In this document: piece after piece, positions 10,506 to 24,073 of the stretch | Numbering within the stretch: the stretch's first letter is position 1 | How the letters are laid out: the number at the start of each line of letters is the position of its first letter | Assembly (NCBI GenBank): GCA_964036315.1 | Contig: OZ038479.1 | Span: 61,634,393 to 61,698,392, forward strand | Reading direction: 5' to 3' | Source: Acanthosepion esculentum | Lineage: Eukaryota > Mollusca > Cephalopoda > Sepiida > Sepiidae | DNA: 64,000 nucleotides | Made by a program: the position numbers and the translations under genes | The notes under the pieces: model-generated | What the model was told of the DNA's origin: nothing | The model's input: only the letters and a program-made list of their open reading frames with translations | Database searches by the model: none

Positions 10506-13500
10506 TAAACGTTGTGAAAATGTCATAGAAAGTTGAAAAAAAAAGAAACGTTTACTTCACGCTCTTCCAAACAACTTTCCTGAGATAAATGTTTCTAACT
10601 AGATAATTATTCTTAGAAAATGGCAATTGTTTAGCAAATTACCTTTGAAGAATGTTGTGTCGATATTGTTCCTACTTTGAAATAGTTTGTCTTGCGTTAA
10701 GAAAAAAAACTCGACCCTCTGTAGACGCGTATTACTATAGTAGGTACCGCTAATAATTCACTGAAAAAAAGAGCATAGCATGACAAAAAAGCCTTAAAAT
10801 TGATAACAAAGTTTTATCGTCAAAATGTTTGTTATTATTAATAGGAATGACGAAAGTATTTTTTAATTTTAAGTTTTTGATCCTTTCTCACACGTTAGAA
10901 ATTTTGGTTAAAAATCTCGTTTTTCTTACGCCAATAAGGGGCAGCAACGATTAGTATAGGAAATTTTAGCATTGCACTGATTTGGAAATTCTCGCAAAAA
11001 TCAATTAATTGTCGGGTTTTCATGAAACTTTTAGGATTTATTAAAAAATGAATGAAATTATTTTAGAATATTTCTTTTTAGAAAATCTTGGTAGAATTTT
11101 TTTTTACATCTGTTACCCCCGCTAATTAATGAAAATTCCAGAAATTAAATTTTGTATTAGTTTTGTATATTAATTAAAATCAGGACTCCTTGAAGAATGT
11201 AAATAATCATTTTTTTACTCATTTACCGAAAATCGGCTCTGAATTGTAAAATAAAAAAATATAATCAAGCATAATTTAATTAGAAAAGCTTTTAATTGAT
11301 TTTTTTATAAATAATATATATTAAGTACACTATTGCCATAAGAAAATTCTTTTACGATGAATAATGAATTTTTACAAGATTTGTCTTTATTTTTTCAATT
11401 TTAATTAGAATAACTTATTAAGTTTTAAATATTTTCTTAATTTGTTCCTTTTAGATTATATTATTATTAAGTAAAAACTATATTTACTAACCATAAATTG
11501 AAAAGCTTAGTACAAATCACCACAGACTAATATTTTTAAAAGGATTTTGAATTATTTTTATGTGTATAAACGTGCCGATTTTCTATATACGGTCGATCAT
11601 ATACCAGAAAATAAGAGCGATAACTATAGAAATTTATAGCCCAAAATATGTAAAATTCAAGAAAACATTAGATTACGGAGAATATTTTCTTAAACAGTTA
11701 AGATTTCTGAGTACTTAAAAATTATATATAAGTGGCAGTCACGCTAATTCAATTACTTTTTTAACGACTAAAGTCCCAATAGAAAAACATTAAATATCAA
11801 TCTTTCACCAAGCCTTAAATAACCAGCTAGTCTGGTTTTCTGTGATAAGCTAGTATTCAGAAAAGTATAAATTATTTTTAATCAAGAGAATTAGATTGTG
11901 ATGAAAGACAACTAAAAAAGGGCGCTAATGAACTATTTTGAAAAACACATAAAAAACTCCACCCAGTCAATTTAAATTAGTTTTTGAAATACAGCAAAGT
12001 ATCTTGCTTATTGGAAATATTAAATTTATGAACATAAAATGAAAACTAAGATAAAAGCTTCAAGAAAGATTTCATTTTTTTAAAAATTAATTTTATACCT
12101 TAGGTATCATTATTAATTTTTTTGTTTTTGGAGGTATCTATATTATAGACTATCGAAAAACGATTTAGAGATAACAGCCGCGCAAATGCTATTTAAAGTT
12201 CTGTTTATGTTAGATCTACTAGGCGTAGAAATTTGTCTAGAATCATGCAACATTGCAAATTACTATTAAAAGCTTTTGAGTTTTTTTAATAGGTTTTAAA
12301 CCCAATCAACCTGCCAACGCGATACATTTTTTTAATGTTTCAAATATGCTTTCGTTAGAGAAAATATCCGTGCAAATGCCAGAAACGAGATTTAAAGTAC
12401 CTAAGTATCAAAACTACATCTGAAAAACTCTACCAAATGCTTTTAATTATTTATACAGGTTTGGGTACTAAGAAAATTAAAGAATTCAGTGTATCACGTG
12501 TCACTGAATCGTTTCGTTTGTAAATACATCATATAAATACATCACTACACTGCTGAAAAAAAAGTTTAGTATGACTGATGTCGGATTTAAGGCACATAGA
12601 ATAAATTAGTTTTTGATTTTTCCAGTTATGAAAAGGATTATAATCAGAATGTCAACTGATTCTATTTTCCGAGTTGCTATCAACTTCGCGTCTCACGATA
12701 CGAATATATCAGAATCACGGTGGTAATGTATCTATGTATGGACGGAGATAAAGTGTTTATTGTTGGGCGCTAGTATAGCTGATTCCTTAAAATTAGATCC
12801 GAATCAGATGAAGGATAATTGGGAAACATGGACAATGAAATACATATTCTACTAAATGAGATAAGTTCCAGATCCTGCTTAAAAACAACTAAATTATTCG
12901 AGCCATTTCTAATGTTTGTGGAGAATTTACTCCGAATCAGTCTCAGAGTTCTAACTCGCACACAACCGACAGTGATGGTAAAATTGTGGGTTTGAAGAAG
13001 TATATCACCTATCCTTTCCCCAGGCCTGGGACCATGGGATTACTTACTTGATTCAAATTTAAAAAAAAACCCTGCCTCAATGGAATTCATTGTGATCACA
13101 AAACAAGTTAAAAGATCGAGCAGAAGGGGGCCAAACTTTGTGGAGATTAATGGAAAAAAATTATTAGCCTTTCCAAAGGAACTTTTAAATCCCCTTTTAT
13201 ATAAGATCAACTTTTTTCTCTTTTATATCCCTGTCTCCTATAAACAATTACAGCTCAACCACAGTTCTTTTATATGAATGTTTTTAACATTTAATTCGAT
13301 TATGTATATGTAATAAAAGAGAAGATTTTATTAAAGAAAAAAAGGTCAGTTATACTGACCCGTTTGTCAATCTGATACTCTTGTATTCTAAAATGAAATA
13401 GTTCTTTTTTTTTTGCAAAGTCTGCCATATGGAATTTTTGTCATAAAAGCAAATTTCTTATGAAAAAAATGTAAAATATTTCTACAGTTATTTGTAAATG

Positions 13501-16390
13501 GGTAACATAAAGGTAAGCATAAGAATAGTTTAGTTACTTTGAAATCTTATCAACTTACACTGTTTCATGCCTGCCATAATGCGCCTCGTTAAGATCACTT
13601 AATTTCTGACCGCTGAGCAAATTGTTGATCTTTAAGAATTGGTTAATTATCCCCCCCGCCCACGGACCAGGAAACTGTTGGAACTTTACTTCGGATAGCA
13701 GAGTATTTTGCATTAGATGCTTGTATGTCAACAGGAGACAAATAAAGAATGAGAATGTTCTCCGAAATACGCTTTTAATGACTTGACGTTTACTGTACGT
13801 GAAATCAATCAACGTCATCTTTGGTATGTTTAAAAATAAATAAATAGCTGTGGGATCGTCACAAATCTTGTGCATTCTTCTATCCCTCTGTCATATATCC
13901 AAATGCTTGACGCACGTGTGCGTCGTGTGTTACACATTAACGCTACACGATTGAACTTTTTACCTTATCTTGTCTGTTTCTCTTTCTTTCTCATATTTCA
14001 AGTCTCTTTTAGTATTCATCTCGATGATAATCATAGTTTTTCATTATTTAAAAATTTCTTTTTAACTATATTTTTACTACCGCCTTCTCTCTGACCGTTT
14101 TTCTCTCTGTTTTCTACGATGTTTCTTCTTCACTATTTTTGACAATATTAACTTTTTCCCTTTTCTCGCAGTGTGAATTTCTCTCTCGCTTTAATCTTTC
14201 TCTCAATATTTTCAAATTGTTTTCTATTTTCTTCTCTCGATTTTTAAACGCCGAACATCTTTTCATTTCTCCTTTTTTGTCACTTTTCCTCTTTTCATAG
14301 ATCCATTTTTTTTCTGTCCTTTTTGTCCCCTTCTTCTGGCCAGCCCATCGCTAATCGCTCACGTTTTTCTCTCTCTTCATATTTGCGTACGTCATTGACC
14401 ATGACGCCATTGTATTAAATTCACGAATATCTCCTACAAAGCGTCTGCCTGTCAATTAGTATTTTTTCCTTCCAACAATATTCACATATGTATCAAATAT
14501 TTTGACAACGTCTTCCGGTCGTCTAAAATACAGGGGTCACCTGGTACATCCTGTAATAGTCAAAATGTTAGAAAAGTTTATATTCCTTCAGCCTTTTTAT
14601 TTGATCCCCTCAGCATTTTTCTCGCCAGAATGCTTTAACGCGTGGAAAATTTCCGAATGCCTACTTTCATGCACACATAAGACAGAATTTGCTTTTGACA
14701 CAATCAGTTAGCGTTCAAAACCAGTTATAGGTGTATTTTTATGCTTGAGTTTACACTAAAAAAAGATACTCCATGAAAATTAATATTCTGCAGTTCCTCC
14801 TGCTGCTGGCTTTTCTAAGTATTAACCTACAGTAAATAGCTTAGCCAAAAAAAAAGCTACAACAGTGAAAAATCAAACGTTATTCAATGATGCGGGCCCG
14901 GATCTGTAAACGTTCTTCTAAGACTGATTTAGTTTTAGCAACACTGTATGACTTAAGGATATTTCATGAAGAATAATAATTAGCATAGAAAATACGTCTA
15001 CAGTATTCTTATAAACTCACTTTCCATTGTAACATTTAAAGCGTTTAAAAATAAGCGAAATCTGGGCAAAATTAAAATTCCATAACATAACCACTCATAC
15101 AAAATGACAAATTGTTAATTCTTCGTGAGTCACAAATGATGCGATATAAATTTCAGCAACTTGTGTTAAATAAATGATTATAAACAAAAGGTAAACATAA
15201 GATTTAGTGGAACATTTAAACGGGTGTTGTGTCAAGAAAAGAGAAAGGACTCAAATTTGATTCAGTGAAGATCGCTGCAGCGGTTTGGCCTCCAGTATCT
15301 TCTGAGATAACTGATTTTACATTTCTGGTGTAGCATTTAGTCCATTGCGATGTTTAGTCTTCATACTAACAGTCTGAAAAATATGCAAACGGTGATAGAA
15401 TTAAAATGCCCATTTTCATAAATCTGGATATTCGTCAAATATATCGCGCCTGAATATCACTGTGGGAATTCTTTCAAAGTTAACCTTTAAATGTGTATGT
15501 GAACTAATTTGAGTTAAATTTTCATAGTGCACTGATTAAAATCATGATTAACTTTGAGTGGATCTTGTACGTAATTTTTGTTCTTCAAATTTGGAAAAAC
15601 CTCAGATTTTAATCAATTGCAAAAGAAATTTTTCAAGATCACTGTTGATTTAAGGCGCTATATCTAAGTATAAGATTTTTTAAGCAAGTCAATAAGAATC
15701 GAAAAACAGACTAGAAGTATTTTGTTCCACAGCCAAAACATAGTATTGCAATTTAAGTGATAATGATACCATTTTATCTTTGACTTGAAAAATATCAATT
15801 TCTTTTCCTTGAAGGCATAAATAGGTTTCATTTCCATTGGCAAAAAATGCCGGTTATGTATGCAATACATCTCGTATTTGTTAATTGTCGGATAATCAAA
15901 AATTTATGATCGATGCCAAGTTGTTTATTCAATTCAAATATTTCTAACAAGAAATTTGATAGCTATCGCGAGATAACTTGTGCATATAGAAATATAGAGT
16001 TGTAATCGCTAAAACATATCTTCATGTAAGACTTGAATAAAGCGATTGCAATAGTCGAGATTTAATAAAATCTATAACAGGCATTGATTCGTCTGAAGCT
16101 GATTTTGCTAAAACTGAAATCTTTTTGTGCTAATGCAAGGCAATGAAGAATGCAGTGGTTTGTGTTACAATTTGTTGTAGCATTCTTGGTTTGTGTTACG
16201 GCACCAGCCACTATCCTTACTATTGTTTTTGTTCTACCGCTGAAAATTATCCCAGTTTATATTTAGTTGCAAATTTTCCCATAAAAGCAAATCAACATTA
16301 TCAAACAGAGCATCAACATTATGAACTGACAAATAATTTAACAATATATTTCCATTTTTTGAAAAGATATCTTAACAGAATCGGGAGTTG

Positions 16391-16393
<3 letters not shown>
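10506..16393. other. Long AT-rich gene-free stretch
   Basis: From 10506 to about 12700 the sequence is very AT-rich with frequent stops in all frames. At 13.6-14.7 kb there is a T/C-rich section. Frames of 60-106 codons (13555-13875 minus; 13870-14094 plus; 15664-15870 minus) show no motif I recognise. A 103-codon plus frame at 16143 starts with a signal-peptide-like segment but ends in translated (TG)n; see findings. Confidence 0.4.

Positions 16394-16436
<43 letters not shown>
16394..16436. repeat. (TG)n microsatellite
   Basis: Pure TG run. Confidence 0.95.
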
Positions 16437-16444
<8 letters not shown>

Positions 16445-16550
16445 CGTGAATTAATCGAACAAGAATATAATGCTTGTACAGATTTTGCAGTTTCTGTGTC
16501 GTGTCTTTACGAGTTTCTGCATTACAAGTAAGTCAAATTTCCATTCTCAG

Positions 16551-17232
16551 CCGACATGAAGTGGAAAAACTATATTGACTCCATTGCTGGGTCAGCTGCT
16601 AAAAAAGTTGGTTCACTGGGTCGTGCGAGACAAATTTTCTTTCTAGAATCTATCTTACATATCTATAAGTCTACCATTCACCTAGGCTTAGAATATTGCT
16701 GCCACAGATGGTCCGGTTCCCCCTGCTATTTACCTTGAGCTCCTTGATAAGATCCAAAGAAGAATCAGCAATATTATTAGTCCTGATCTGGTGGCTCAGC
16801 TTCAATCACTTTCCCACGGCCGTACGGTTGCCTCTCTGCGTCTTTTCGATAAATACTTTCATCGTAATTGTTCGGATGAGCTCTTCGCTATGGTACCTAA
16901 ACTTTTTGAATTTAAGCACAGTACTAGACTGGCGCCGAGATCTCATCATTTTACAGTTCAGCTGGCTAGGTGTAATCGTAAATTATATGCTGTTACTTTT
17001 CTCACACTTGTGGAACATCCTTCCGGCTTCATGACTTCCAGCCAACTTTAATCTGTAAAAACTTAAATGCAATGTTAATCGCTATCTACTGTTTTACCCT
17101 CCTAATTACACTTTCCTCTTCCCGCTCATTATTAATGTTTCTGTTAGTAATTCTTCCACACCCTGTAACCCCTTGTGTCTTAGTGGCTTTATTGTCTTGC
17201 ATAGGGTGATACCGACTAAAAAAAAAAACCCC
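16551..17232 (+). pseudogene. LINE 3' end: reverse transcriptase C-terminal region
   Basis: Plus-strand text KWKNYIDSIAGSAAKKVGSL, FLESILHIYKSTIHLGLEYC, then after a frameshift near 16730 LLDKIQRRISNIISPDLVAQ and LSHGRTVASLRLFDKYFH. This is the region after the RT catalytic motifs in jockey/CR1-type LINEs (YKS.I.P.LEYC and LQRRI are typical). A short 3' untranslated stretch ends with an A-rich tail at 17219-17232, so the copy is a 5'-truncated insertion, as usual for LINEs. Frameshifts and stops make it inactive. The exact clade cannot be fixed without alignment. Confidence 0.8.
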
Positions 17233-17269
17233 AAAACAAGCCATACGTCAACAATCGATCTACTGGAGG

Positions 17270-17545
17270 ATAGAAACTGGAAGTGTTTTCATGGTTTGGC
17301 ATGCTGTTTTTTTTCACAAGTTGAAGGGTTATGGTGTCTCTAGCTATTTCTTTGATTTGATTCAAATCGCATAATTAAATTTGTCTTGAACGGCCACTCT
17401 TCTATATCTTATTGCATTTTTGCGGACATCCTATGGGGTTCTATTTTGGGGCCCTACTCTGTTCCTTATTTTCATTAACGACCTTCTTGAGGTCATCAGT
17501 TTCCGACTCCGATAACTTCAAATGTAGCGTCAACACGTAGAGTAC
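17270..17545 (+). pseudogene. LINE reverse transcriptase fragment (motif B region)
   Basis: Contains LNGHSSISY followed by WGSILGPYSVP, a mutated form of the QGS.LGPTLF motif of non-LTR reverse transcriptases, then decayed sequence where the ADD box would fall. It lies downstream of the C-terminal part of a similar LINE (16551-17232), the reverse of the natural order, so it is a separate insertion or a rearranged piece. Confidence 0.7.
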
Positions 17546-17779
17546 AAATAATACTAGTTTGGCATATTTGAGTCATTTCCGGCTTTGTTGCAACGTACTT
17601 ATTGTGGAGTTGCTTTCCATCAGATTTTAGTGTCCACTGAAAATCAACCAATAAAAATGACCTAATAAACTTCTATTCCCATCATAACAACAAAATAAAA
17701 TCCGGAATGATCATTGGATTCTATTTAAGAGCACTCAGAGTTTCTAGCCTTCAATATTTACACGAAGAGTAGAAATATA

Positions 17780-18290
17780 TTGAAATTATATTTAAGACCC
17801 CAACTATTTCATATTCAATGCGAAACAAAAGGCTCATAAAATATTCCAAAATAGAAAATATGTCCTTCCTGACAAATCCAACGAAAAAAAAAAAATATTA
17901 TTCTACCCACGAACTCAATCAGAACTACAACCGAAAAGAATTTATCTAAACTCTACATAACATTTGTCACAACTACATCTAAAATAATCAAAGACTTAAT
18001 CATTACAAAACAAAACAACAAGCCAAACGTGAAGGAGGAATTTATACCATCAACTGCAAGGATTGTAAGAAAGAATATATTGGAGAAACCTCAAAAACCA
18101 AAACTATATGAACACAAAAAGACATCTTAAAAACAACACGCAAAACGCATTGGCTGTTCACCGTAACTAAACTGACCACAATTTTGACATAAAAAAAATG
18201 CTACTGTAATTAAAAGAGAAAATAATTCACTAAGTCCAAAATGTCTAGAAATACTTCAATCGCTAATTCAGCCCAAATAAATTTATTTCA
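17780..18290 (+). pseudogene. GIY-YIG endonuclease fragment, Penelope-like
   Basis: At 18034 onward the frame reads GGIYTINCKDCKKEYIGETS, containing the GIY and YIG hallmarks with the Cys-x-x-Cys insertion typical of retroelement GIY-YIG endonucleases. In other frames NTQNALAVHRN and DHNFDIK follow, then a conserved-looking KCLEIL-like end. Upstream (17840-17990) remnants such as KYVLPDKSNEK and FYPRTQSELQPK fit the linker. Several frameshifts and stops are present. A GIY-YIG-bearing element other than a PLE is possible. Confidence 0.65.
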
Positions 18291-18299
18291 GGTTCTTAC

Positions 18300-21105
18300 A
18301 ATGTATCACCATTCTTGATAGAATTTCTGTTATCACAATGTGGGATATTTAAAAACAAAGATGAAAAGAAAAAAATATACATGAATTTGGCTAGATTGAC
18401 AGAAATTATTTTTTTTTAAATTCAAAACTATCAGTGCCTCTCGTTCAAGCGCACGTATAGTCACGACAACGTCAACTAACCTAGTCCGATAAAAGCCTAG
18501 CAGATGAAACGCGCCACAAATAAACATTTTCCATTTTGTCTTACCGTTTCCTCAATGCTGTTCTTGATATATAAAAAATATATATCATTATCTCATATAT
18601 ATATATATATATATATGATTTGACGTGTATGAATGCCAATAAAATCATTAATTCGTTTTTTTTTTATAATAAGCTATCTCATTTGCTGATGAGCAATACC
18701 GAAATAAAATTTGGTAAGATTAAGACAATTAGTAAAAGTAGATTCACTTGACTTCTTAAAAGTCTATTTTGATTACTATAGAATTGCAGAATAAATAAAT
18801 TAAATAAACATAACGCTCAAAAAAGAAGGTCTCTTTTGACAACCACTCGATGGAAATATTCATCACTATGTCAATGGCGGTTCTTTTGATGTGACATACA
18901 TTCAACAATCCACACTGTATTATCGCTGCCACTTCTTTGTTTTGCCTGCTGATGACAGGGCAACATTTCTTTATTAAACTTGCTTTTTCATGGTATTTTA
19001 ACCCCCAAATCGTGGACTATTATTATTTTTTTTTTTTTAGATTCGCTGGAGTAATCATTAATTTCTCTGTTGTTGATGAAATCAAGCACTTTGGACAGCA
19101 ATATATTTATTCACATGTATTAATGGCAGAATTTTTAAATAAACACCACTGCGAAATTATAATAAAATAATGCTGATTTAAAAAACAACTTTTTATTAGA
19201 ATTTGTTTAATGGGAAGTCCAGATTTTTATAGAATGTTCGCCAGTTACTTTTAAGTATTTTCTGCCTGTTTGTACATTTTAATCTTTATTCTTTTTTCTA
19301 AGTATAATTTTTACATGGATAACTTCAGTGCTAAAATCAATATTTTTTATTCACTAAAAATTATTTAGGGCAGCACATTTTACTTAATGGCAAGATCTGT
19401 CACCGAGTTTGCTAATTTAGAGAAAGTGGATTTTATGATAACCTGTTTCAGCTATTAGATGTTGCCAGTGTAGACCATAATTCCTCAAACATTTTCTATA
19501 GTATTGAGATCTGGAGACAATGCAGGCTACGATATAATAAATGAAAATTGATATGTATGAAATAAGTTGTCATTGTCCTGTATTCAGTAGTAGCCTTGGA
19601 ATCAAGTGTCTTCTCGCATCTCTAGCTGTCAAAGTTCCGTTAATTAGAGAGAGTAGCTCACATATTTCTTCACTCACTAAAGCCATAATTCTTCGACCAC
19701 CAAGCCTCCGAGCAAACAGCTCGTGTTTCTGTTCGTAGATTATACCAAAAAAGGTCCGTTAAGATTTAAGGAATTTCCCTCTGTTGGAGTTACATTCAGT
19801 AGTTCAGTGTTCTCTTAAAAAATCATCTCTGCCAACTGGTATCTTTGTTGCTTTTATGCAAACATGATTTAGGCTTAGTTCGCCTATAGGAGAGTTACTA
19901 CACAAGATATGAACAGATTTCGATGCTTCTTATATCGAGTTGATTACCATTTCTTTTCTGTGCTTATGGCTGATCATAAACATCGAGATTCCTCGAAATG
20001 TTTCTGTTTTAAACCGAAATCTCTGCTTATATTTTCTTGAAGAAGGATCTGCAACTACCATACAGATCTTGGAGTATCACCATTGCCAAGTCTTACCCCA
20101 AGGAAGAACCTTTTTTCTTCTAAAGCAATTAGCATTAGCATCACATCGAAGAGCATAAAATTCACAATTATTTTTTATGATTGTTTAACACCAAGAAACG
20201 AGATTTACTTACAAAATTCAACCCATCTGAGTATTAAGCATGGAATATGGAGTATATCGGCAGTTCTTGTACACTACAATGTTTTGGGCACGAAACACCG
20301 AATTAAAAAAGATCAATCATTTTTACGGTGTATTTATAATTGCTGCCTATATTCGTAAAGCGCAGGGCCAAACTAAAAACTTGATAAATTTAATTGTTTT
20401 ATTGTTCTATGTAATTTCCCAGGGAGTTTTGCTTCTGAGTTTGTGTTGAAAAAATTCTTTTTTGTTGTTGACATTGTCGAAAAGTGGGTGTTCAAATAGA
20501 AGGAAATGCAGTTACTGAAAGATGATTTTTAATAAGATTTTATCCCAAGGATGAGTAAAACTTCTAATATTTTAATAACCTGTGAACTATCGGGGATATT
20601 TCTTTAACTCATTCTAATTTTCTAAATCTTGATTATATGCCATTCAGTATTCTACATTTATTAATAAATTAAATTAAAAGTTTTATAACTGAAGTTCGAG
20701 TAAATGTTGACAAAATACGTATTCTTTCCGTGGGTCAAAGAAATTAAATATTACTTTGCCCGTGGGTAATTATTCCGTATGGAAATTGGTAAGCTTGCCC
20801 TACTCCCAAATGGGCAAATTCAGAAAGTGAGGAAATTTGTGACCATTGGCAAGACAATTCATATCACACTTAGAAGTTGTAGAGCATACATTGTTACCAC
20901 TCATAAAATAATATCATAAGTTAATAACAGCTCTACAGGTAGCATGTTGCGTGATAAAATCTCAAATACGAAAGACTGTAATTGATTGAAAAGAAACGAA
21001 GAGAATAAAAAGTAAGATATACTTGTACGGGTCACTCTAATAACTTAACATGCAATATTACTAATCTGCATTTTAAAACAATAATTCGGTTCAGACGTAA
21101 TCTAC
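18300..21105. other. Mostly unassigned sequence
   Basis: A 60-codon-scale minus frame at 18333-18527 and plus frames at 18937, 19541, 19940 and 20083 are unrecognised. A weak Tc1-like motif lies at 19464-19523 (minus). Sequence 20650-21100 shows nothing. Confidence 0.35.
19464..19523 (-). pseudogene. Possible Tc1-like transposase scrap
   Basis: Minus strand reads LSPDLNTIENV, then a stop, then GIMVYTG. This matches the SPDLNPIE.xWG box that carries the third catalytic residue of Tc1-type transposases. No other catalytic motif or terminal repeat was found nearby, so the call rests on this box alone. Confidence 0.45.
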
Positions 21106-21107
21106 TA

Positions 21108-21293
21108 CAGTGTAACCCGGATATAAGAGACCCGGATATAAGAGAAACCCGGATATAAGTGAGATTTTCTCTGGCCCCAAATTAGAGCCATACTTACCTA
21201 AACAAAATAGACCAAACCCAGATATAAGAGAAACCCGGATATAAGAGACTTCTTCTCCGGTCCCGACAACTCTCTTATATCCGGGTTACACTG
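21108..21293. mobile_element. MITE built from repeated CCCGGATATAAGAGA units
   Basis: Perfect 23-bp terminal inverted repeats (21108-21130 and 21271-21293) begin CAGTGTAACCCGG and are flanked by TA on both sides (21106-21107, 21294-21295). Inside, the same CCCGGATATAAGAGA unit recurs four more times in direct orientation, near 21131, 21148, 21216 and 21234. The CAGTG...CACTG ends and TA duplication suggest a pogo/Tigger or other Tc1/mariner-class transposase in trans. No ORF. Confidence 0.9.
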
Positions 21294-21295
21294 TA

Positions 21296-22914
21296 CTTAA
21301 AAAATAACAGATCATAAATTATCTCTTACAAGTTCTTTTTAGCATCTTCACTTTTTATCCTTTGTTTTCTCATGCTTTTCTCTGTCAAATGCATAGCTTT
21401 CATCGAAAGGGTGAATTTAAAATTATGGACAAAATTCAAGATACTTTAAATCAAGCCAGGTTTTCGGCCATCTTTCTTCCGTCAAGAACAAATGGATTTT
21501 AACGTTCATCTGATCGATGATTTAAATTTTGGCATTGGCTGCACCTAAATTAAACCGTATCCACACACACATACACGCGCTCGTCCGTCTTTCCAATAAT
21601 CCATATAATCCAAATATAATAACGTTTTATTGAGAAAAAAAATGTGTAAACTTTCATTAGCTTTTTATGAGATTATCAACACTTGTCTTGCTGAATAGAA
21701 ATCTGAGCAGAAGCAAATCCCTTGAATAGAATGAAAAAAATGTATCAGAGTGGAAACTTTACACTTTAATCGACTTTAGCACACTTCTTCAACTCTCGCG
21801 AAATAAAAACACAGCGCAATTTTATTTCTTAATAGCTAGAGAAAAAGGTATGTGTCTCACCAAATTCATTCAATGGATGTGTGAAGACGTTCGTATTTTG
21901 TTTCCAACGAATTTATTACTTTCTTTATCAACACTTCTATGATTAATAACTTAAAACAATAAAAAAAACATTTTTAATACTTTTTTCTTATATCTAAGCA
22001 AATTAAAATAAAAATATATAATATTTTTTAATTTCATTTCTTCGCGTCCTTAGCAGCGAGGGTGTGTTTATGTATAAATCGGAATTGAATTTTACACAGA
22101 AAACTAATATTCTGTTTCATCTCATGTCTCCCTGAGCTTGGTACTTTTGGTCCCGAAATCTTACGGGCATTTCAGGACAATCCTTCAACAACGAAAAAAA
22201 AAAAAAAAATGACGCGCTTCACCTCACGAATTCAAGCCCGACCTACGTCCCTTACCCCAACCAGCACAAATGCTCGGCACCTTCCGGTGTACACCATTAC
22301 CTTCAACCAATCCATTACAGACACCTTTTCTTTTTTTTTCCCTACCCCTCCAGGGTAGTCATGGTGACTGCTTCGTCTACCTGGAATGTGGGGCACGTTT
22401 TTTGAACAAATGACCTGACGATGAAGAGGACGGGGATTTTACGAAGACGGCGACGGCAAGGGAGGAGGAGTGACGAGGCGGAAAAGAGGAGGTTAAAAGG
22501 TGTATGTATATTAAGGCTTGGTTCTTGGCACTAACATATTTCTTATTTCACTGCCTAAAAAAAGAGCGTACTTTATTGTTTCTTGTCACATACAATTCAG
22601 ACACATTTACACAACCATACGCACATATTTTCCAGGCCATTCCTGCATTTGGGCAATACGCGCGCTTGAGATTGACAAAGTCGAGGGTTTAAATTCCGCA
22701 CTCTTCCATGAACTGAAGGATTTTTTTAAAGAACAGAAGTCGGGGTTGATATGTATGAGTGCCCCTTTATGGACACGTTTCGCAATGTTAACATGCAAAA
22801 AGCAGATATGAAAGAAAATATGCATAACTTTTGGTATGCAATCGGTTCGCACCCTGATTGAAAAATAAAATACAGGTAATGGCTAATCGTATTTTATTTT
22901 ATACATTATGAGAT
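21296..22914. other. Unassigned; GC-richer patch at 22.1-22.5 kb
   Basis: Region 22110-22500 is richer in G and C than anything else nearby, with an A(17) run at about 22193-22209, a T-rich run and a purine-rich GAAGAGGACGG...GGAGGAGG stretch. It could be a promoter or UTR of a host gene or an unrecognised repeat; I cannot support either. Confidence 0.35.
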
Positions 22915-23105
22915 GAACGGGTAGTGTAACGGAGACCAATGCGGAAAGCGAGTCCGTCGAGCTAAGTTCAAATTCTGGGATAGTCTATTAGGTTCGTTTT
23001 AATATAAATATATTTGGAAAAGGCATCAATTCATCCGTTCACTTCCTAGCTAAGGCTAGAGAATACAGTCTGTTTTAAGTAGGGTTGAGTGTGCTTTTAG
23101 CCATG
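22915..23105 (+). mobile_element. tRNA-derived SINE
   Basis: A-box-like GGGTAGTGTAACGGAGA and B-box-like GTTCAAATTCTGG are about 45 bp apart. The body shares gctaaggctagagaatacagtctg-type text with the SINE at 4450-4750. Stems are eroded and the element is short of a clear tail. Confidence 0.6.
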
Positions 23106-23349
23106 AATGTCAGAGAGTCTGAGAGAAGGAAAACTCTGAATTGTAAATCGCGAGGGAAAAAAAACACTACACTATTTCAGTTCAAGATAATAAAGAGAAG
23201 AGAGCTGTGAAGAGTCATGATTATCTACGTCCTGATGGGACATAGCATTAAAATCGCTAATCAATAACATGTTTGCCAACGAATATACATTCATATCTGA
23301 AGGAAATGTCAATTCTTCATCTACTGACGTTGTCGTGGTCATTGATAGG

Positions 23350-23498
23350 CGAGTGATTATTTAATAAATATGCAATTAATTAATTAATAATATATATTAT
23401 ATAAAAGTGCAATCAACCAATCTCTCTAATACATATGTGTGTGTGTATATATTAGGGAGATTGCTTGATTGCACTTTTACTTAAATCAATAATCACTC

Positions 23499-23502
<4 letters not shown>
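23350..23502. repeat. Hairpin repeat with nested arms
   Basis: Inner arms 23403-23430 and 23451-23478 read aaaagtgcaatcaaccaatc and its complement. Outer arms at 23350-23363 and about 23484-23499 share cgagtgattat. An AT-rich insertion of about 30 bp is present on the left only. MITE-like, bordered on the right by a long (AT)n tract. Confidence 0.75.

Positions 23503-23588
<86 letters not shown>
23503..23588. repeat. (AT)n microsatellite
   Basis: Pure AT run of more than 40 units. Confidence 0.97.
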
Positions 23589-23593
<5 letters not shown>

Positions 23594-23595
23594 CT

Positions 23596-23990
23596 TTTGC
23601 TTTCTGACCATGAGACCTGGGTTCGAATCTCACCATGGTCGATTTGTCAGGACGATCCCGGCGTGCAGCACCTTTGGAAAGTGCCTGAAAACCATACCCC
23701 ATGGGATGACCCAAGCCTTGTGAGTGAAACTGGGTAGTCTGAATACTTGGCGGACCGTCGATAGCTGTACTAGCACGAAGTCACAAGTCATCATGACCGA
23801 GAGTTTGAGTATGCAGGCCTTGTTCAGATTGTTGATCACACTAGATAACACGCTCTCTCCCAGAATCTGTAACTAAGGCCTACTCAGCATAGTTGCAATA
23901 TAAACCACTGTGGGCTCTGAGGGTGTTGAACAAACACAAATGTGCCAGACACAGCCTCTCAATTAGGGATTAGCTAGCCGCCCTATTAGA
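23596..23990 (+). mobile_element. SINE body with B box
   Basis: Starts with GGGTTCGAATCTC, a strong tRNA B box, followed by a 300-bp body that is clearly homologous to 35830-36200. Shared blocks are agtgcctgaaaac, ccgtcgat.g, catcatgaccg, ctgtaactaaggcctactca and cacaaatgtg. The A-box half was replaced by the (AT)n tract, so the copy is 5'-truncated. Confidence 0.75.
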
Positions 23991-24023
23991 CGGATATCCT
24001 CGAATAACTCGGGTGGTCAGCTA

Positions 24024-24073
24024 TTATATATATATATATATATATGTATATACATATATTTTATTTCATAGTG

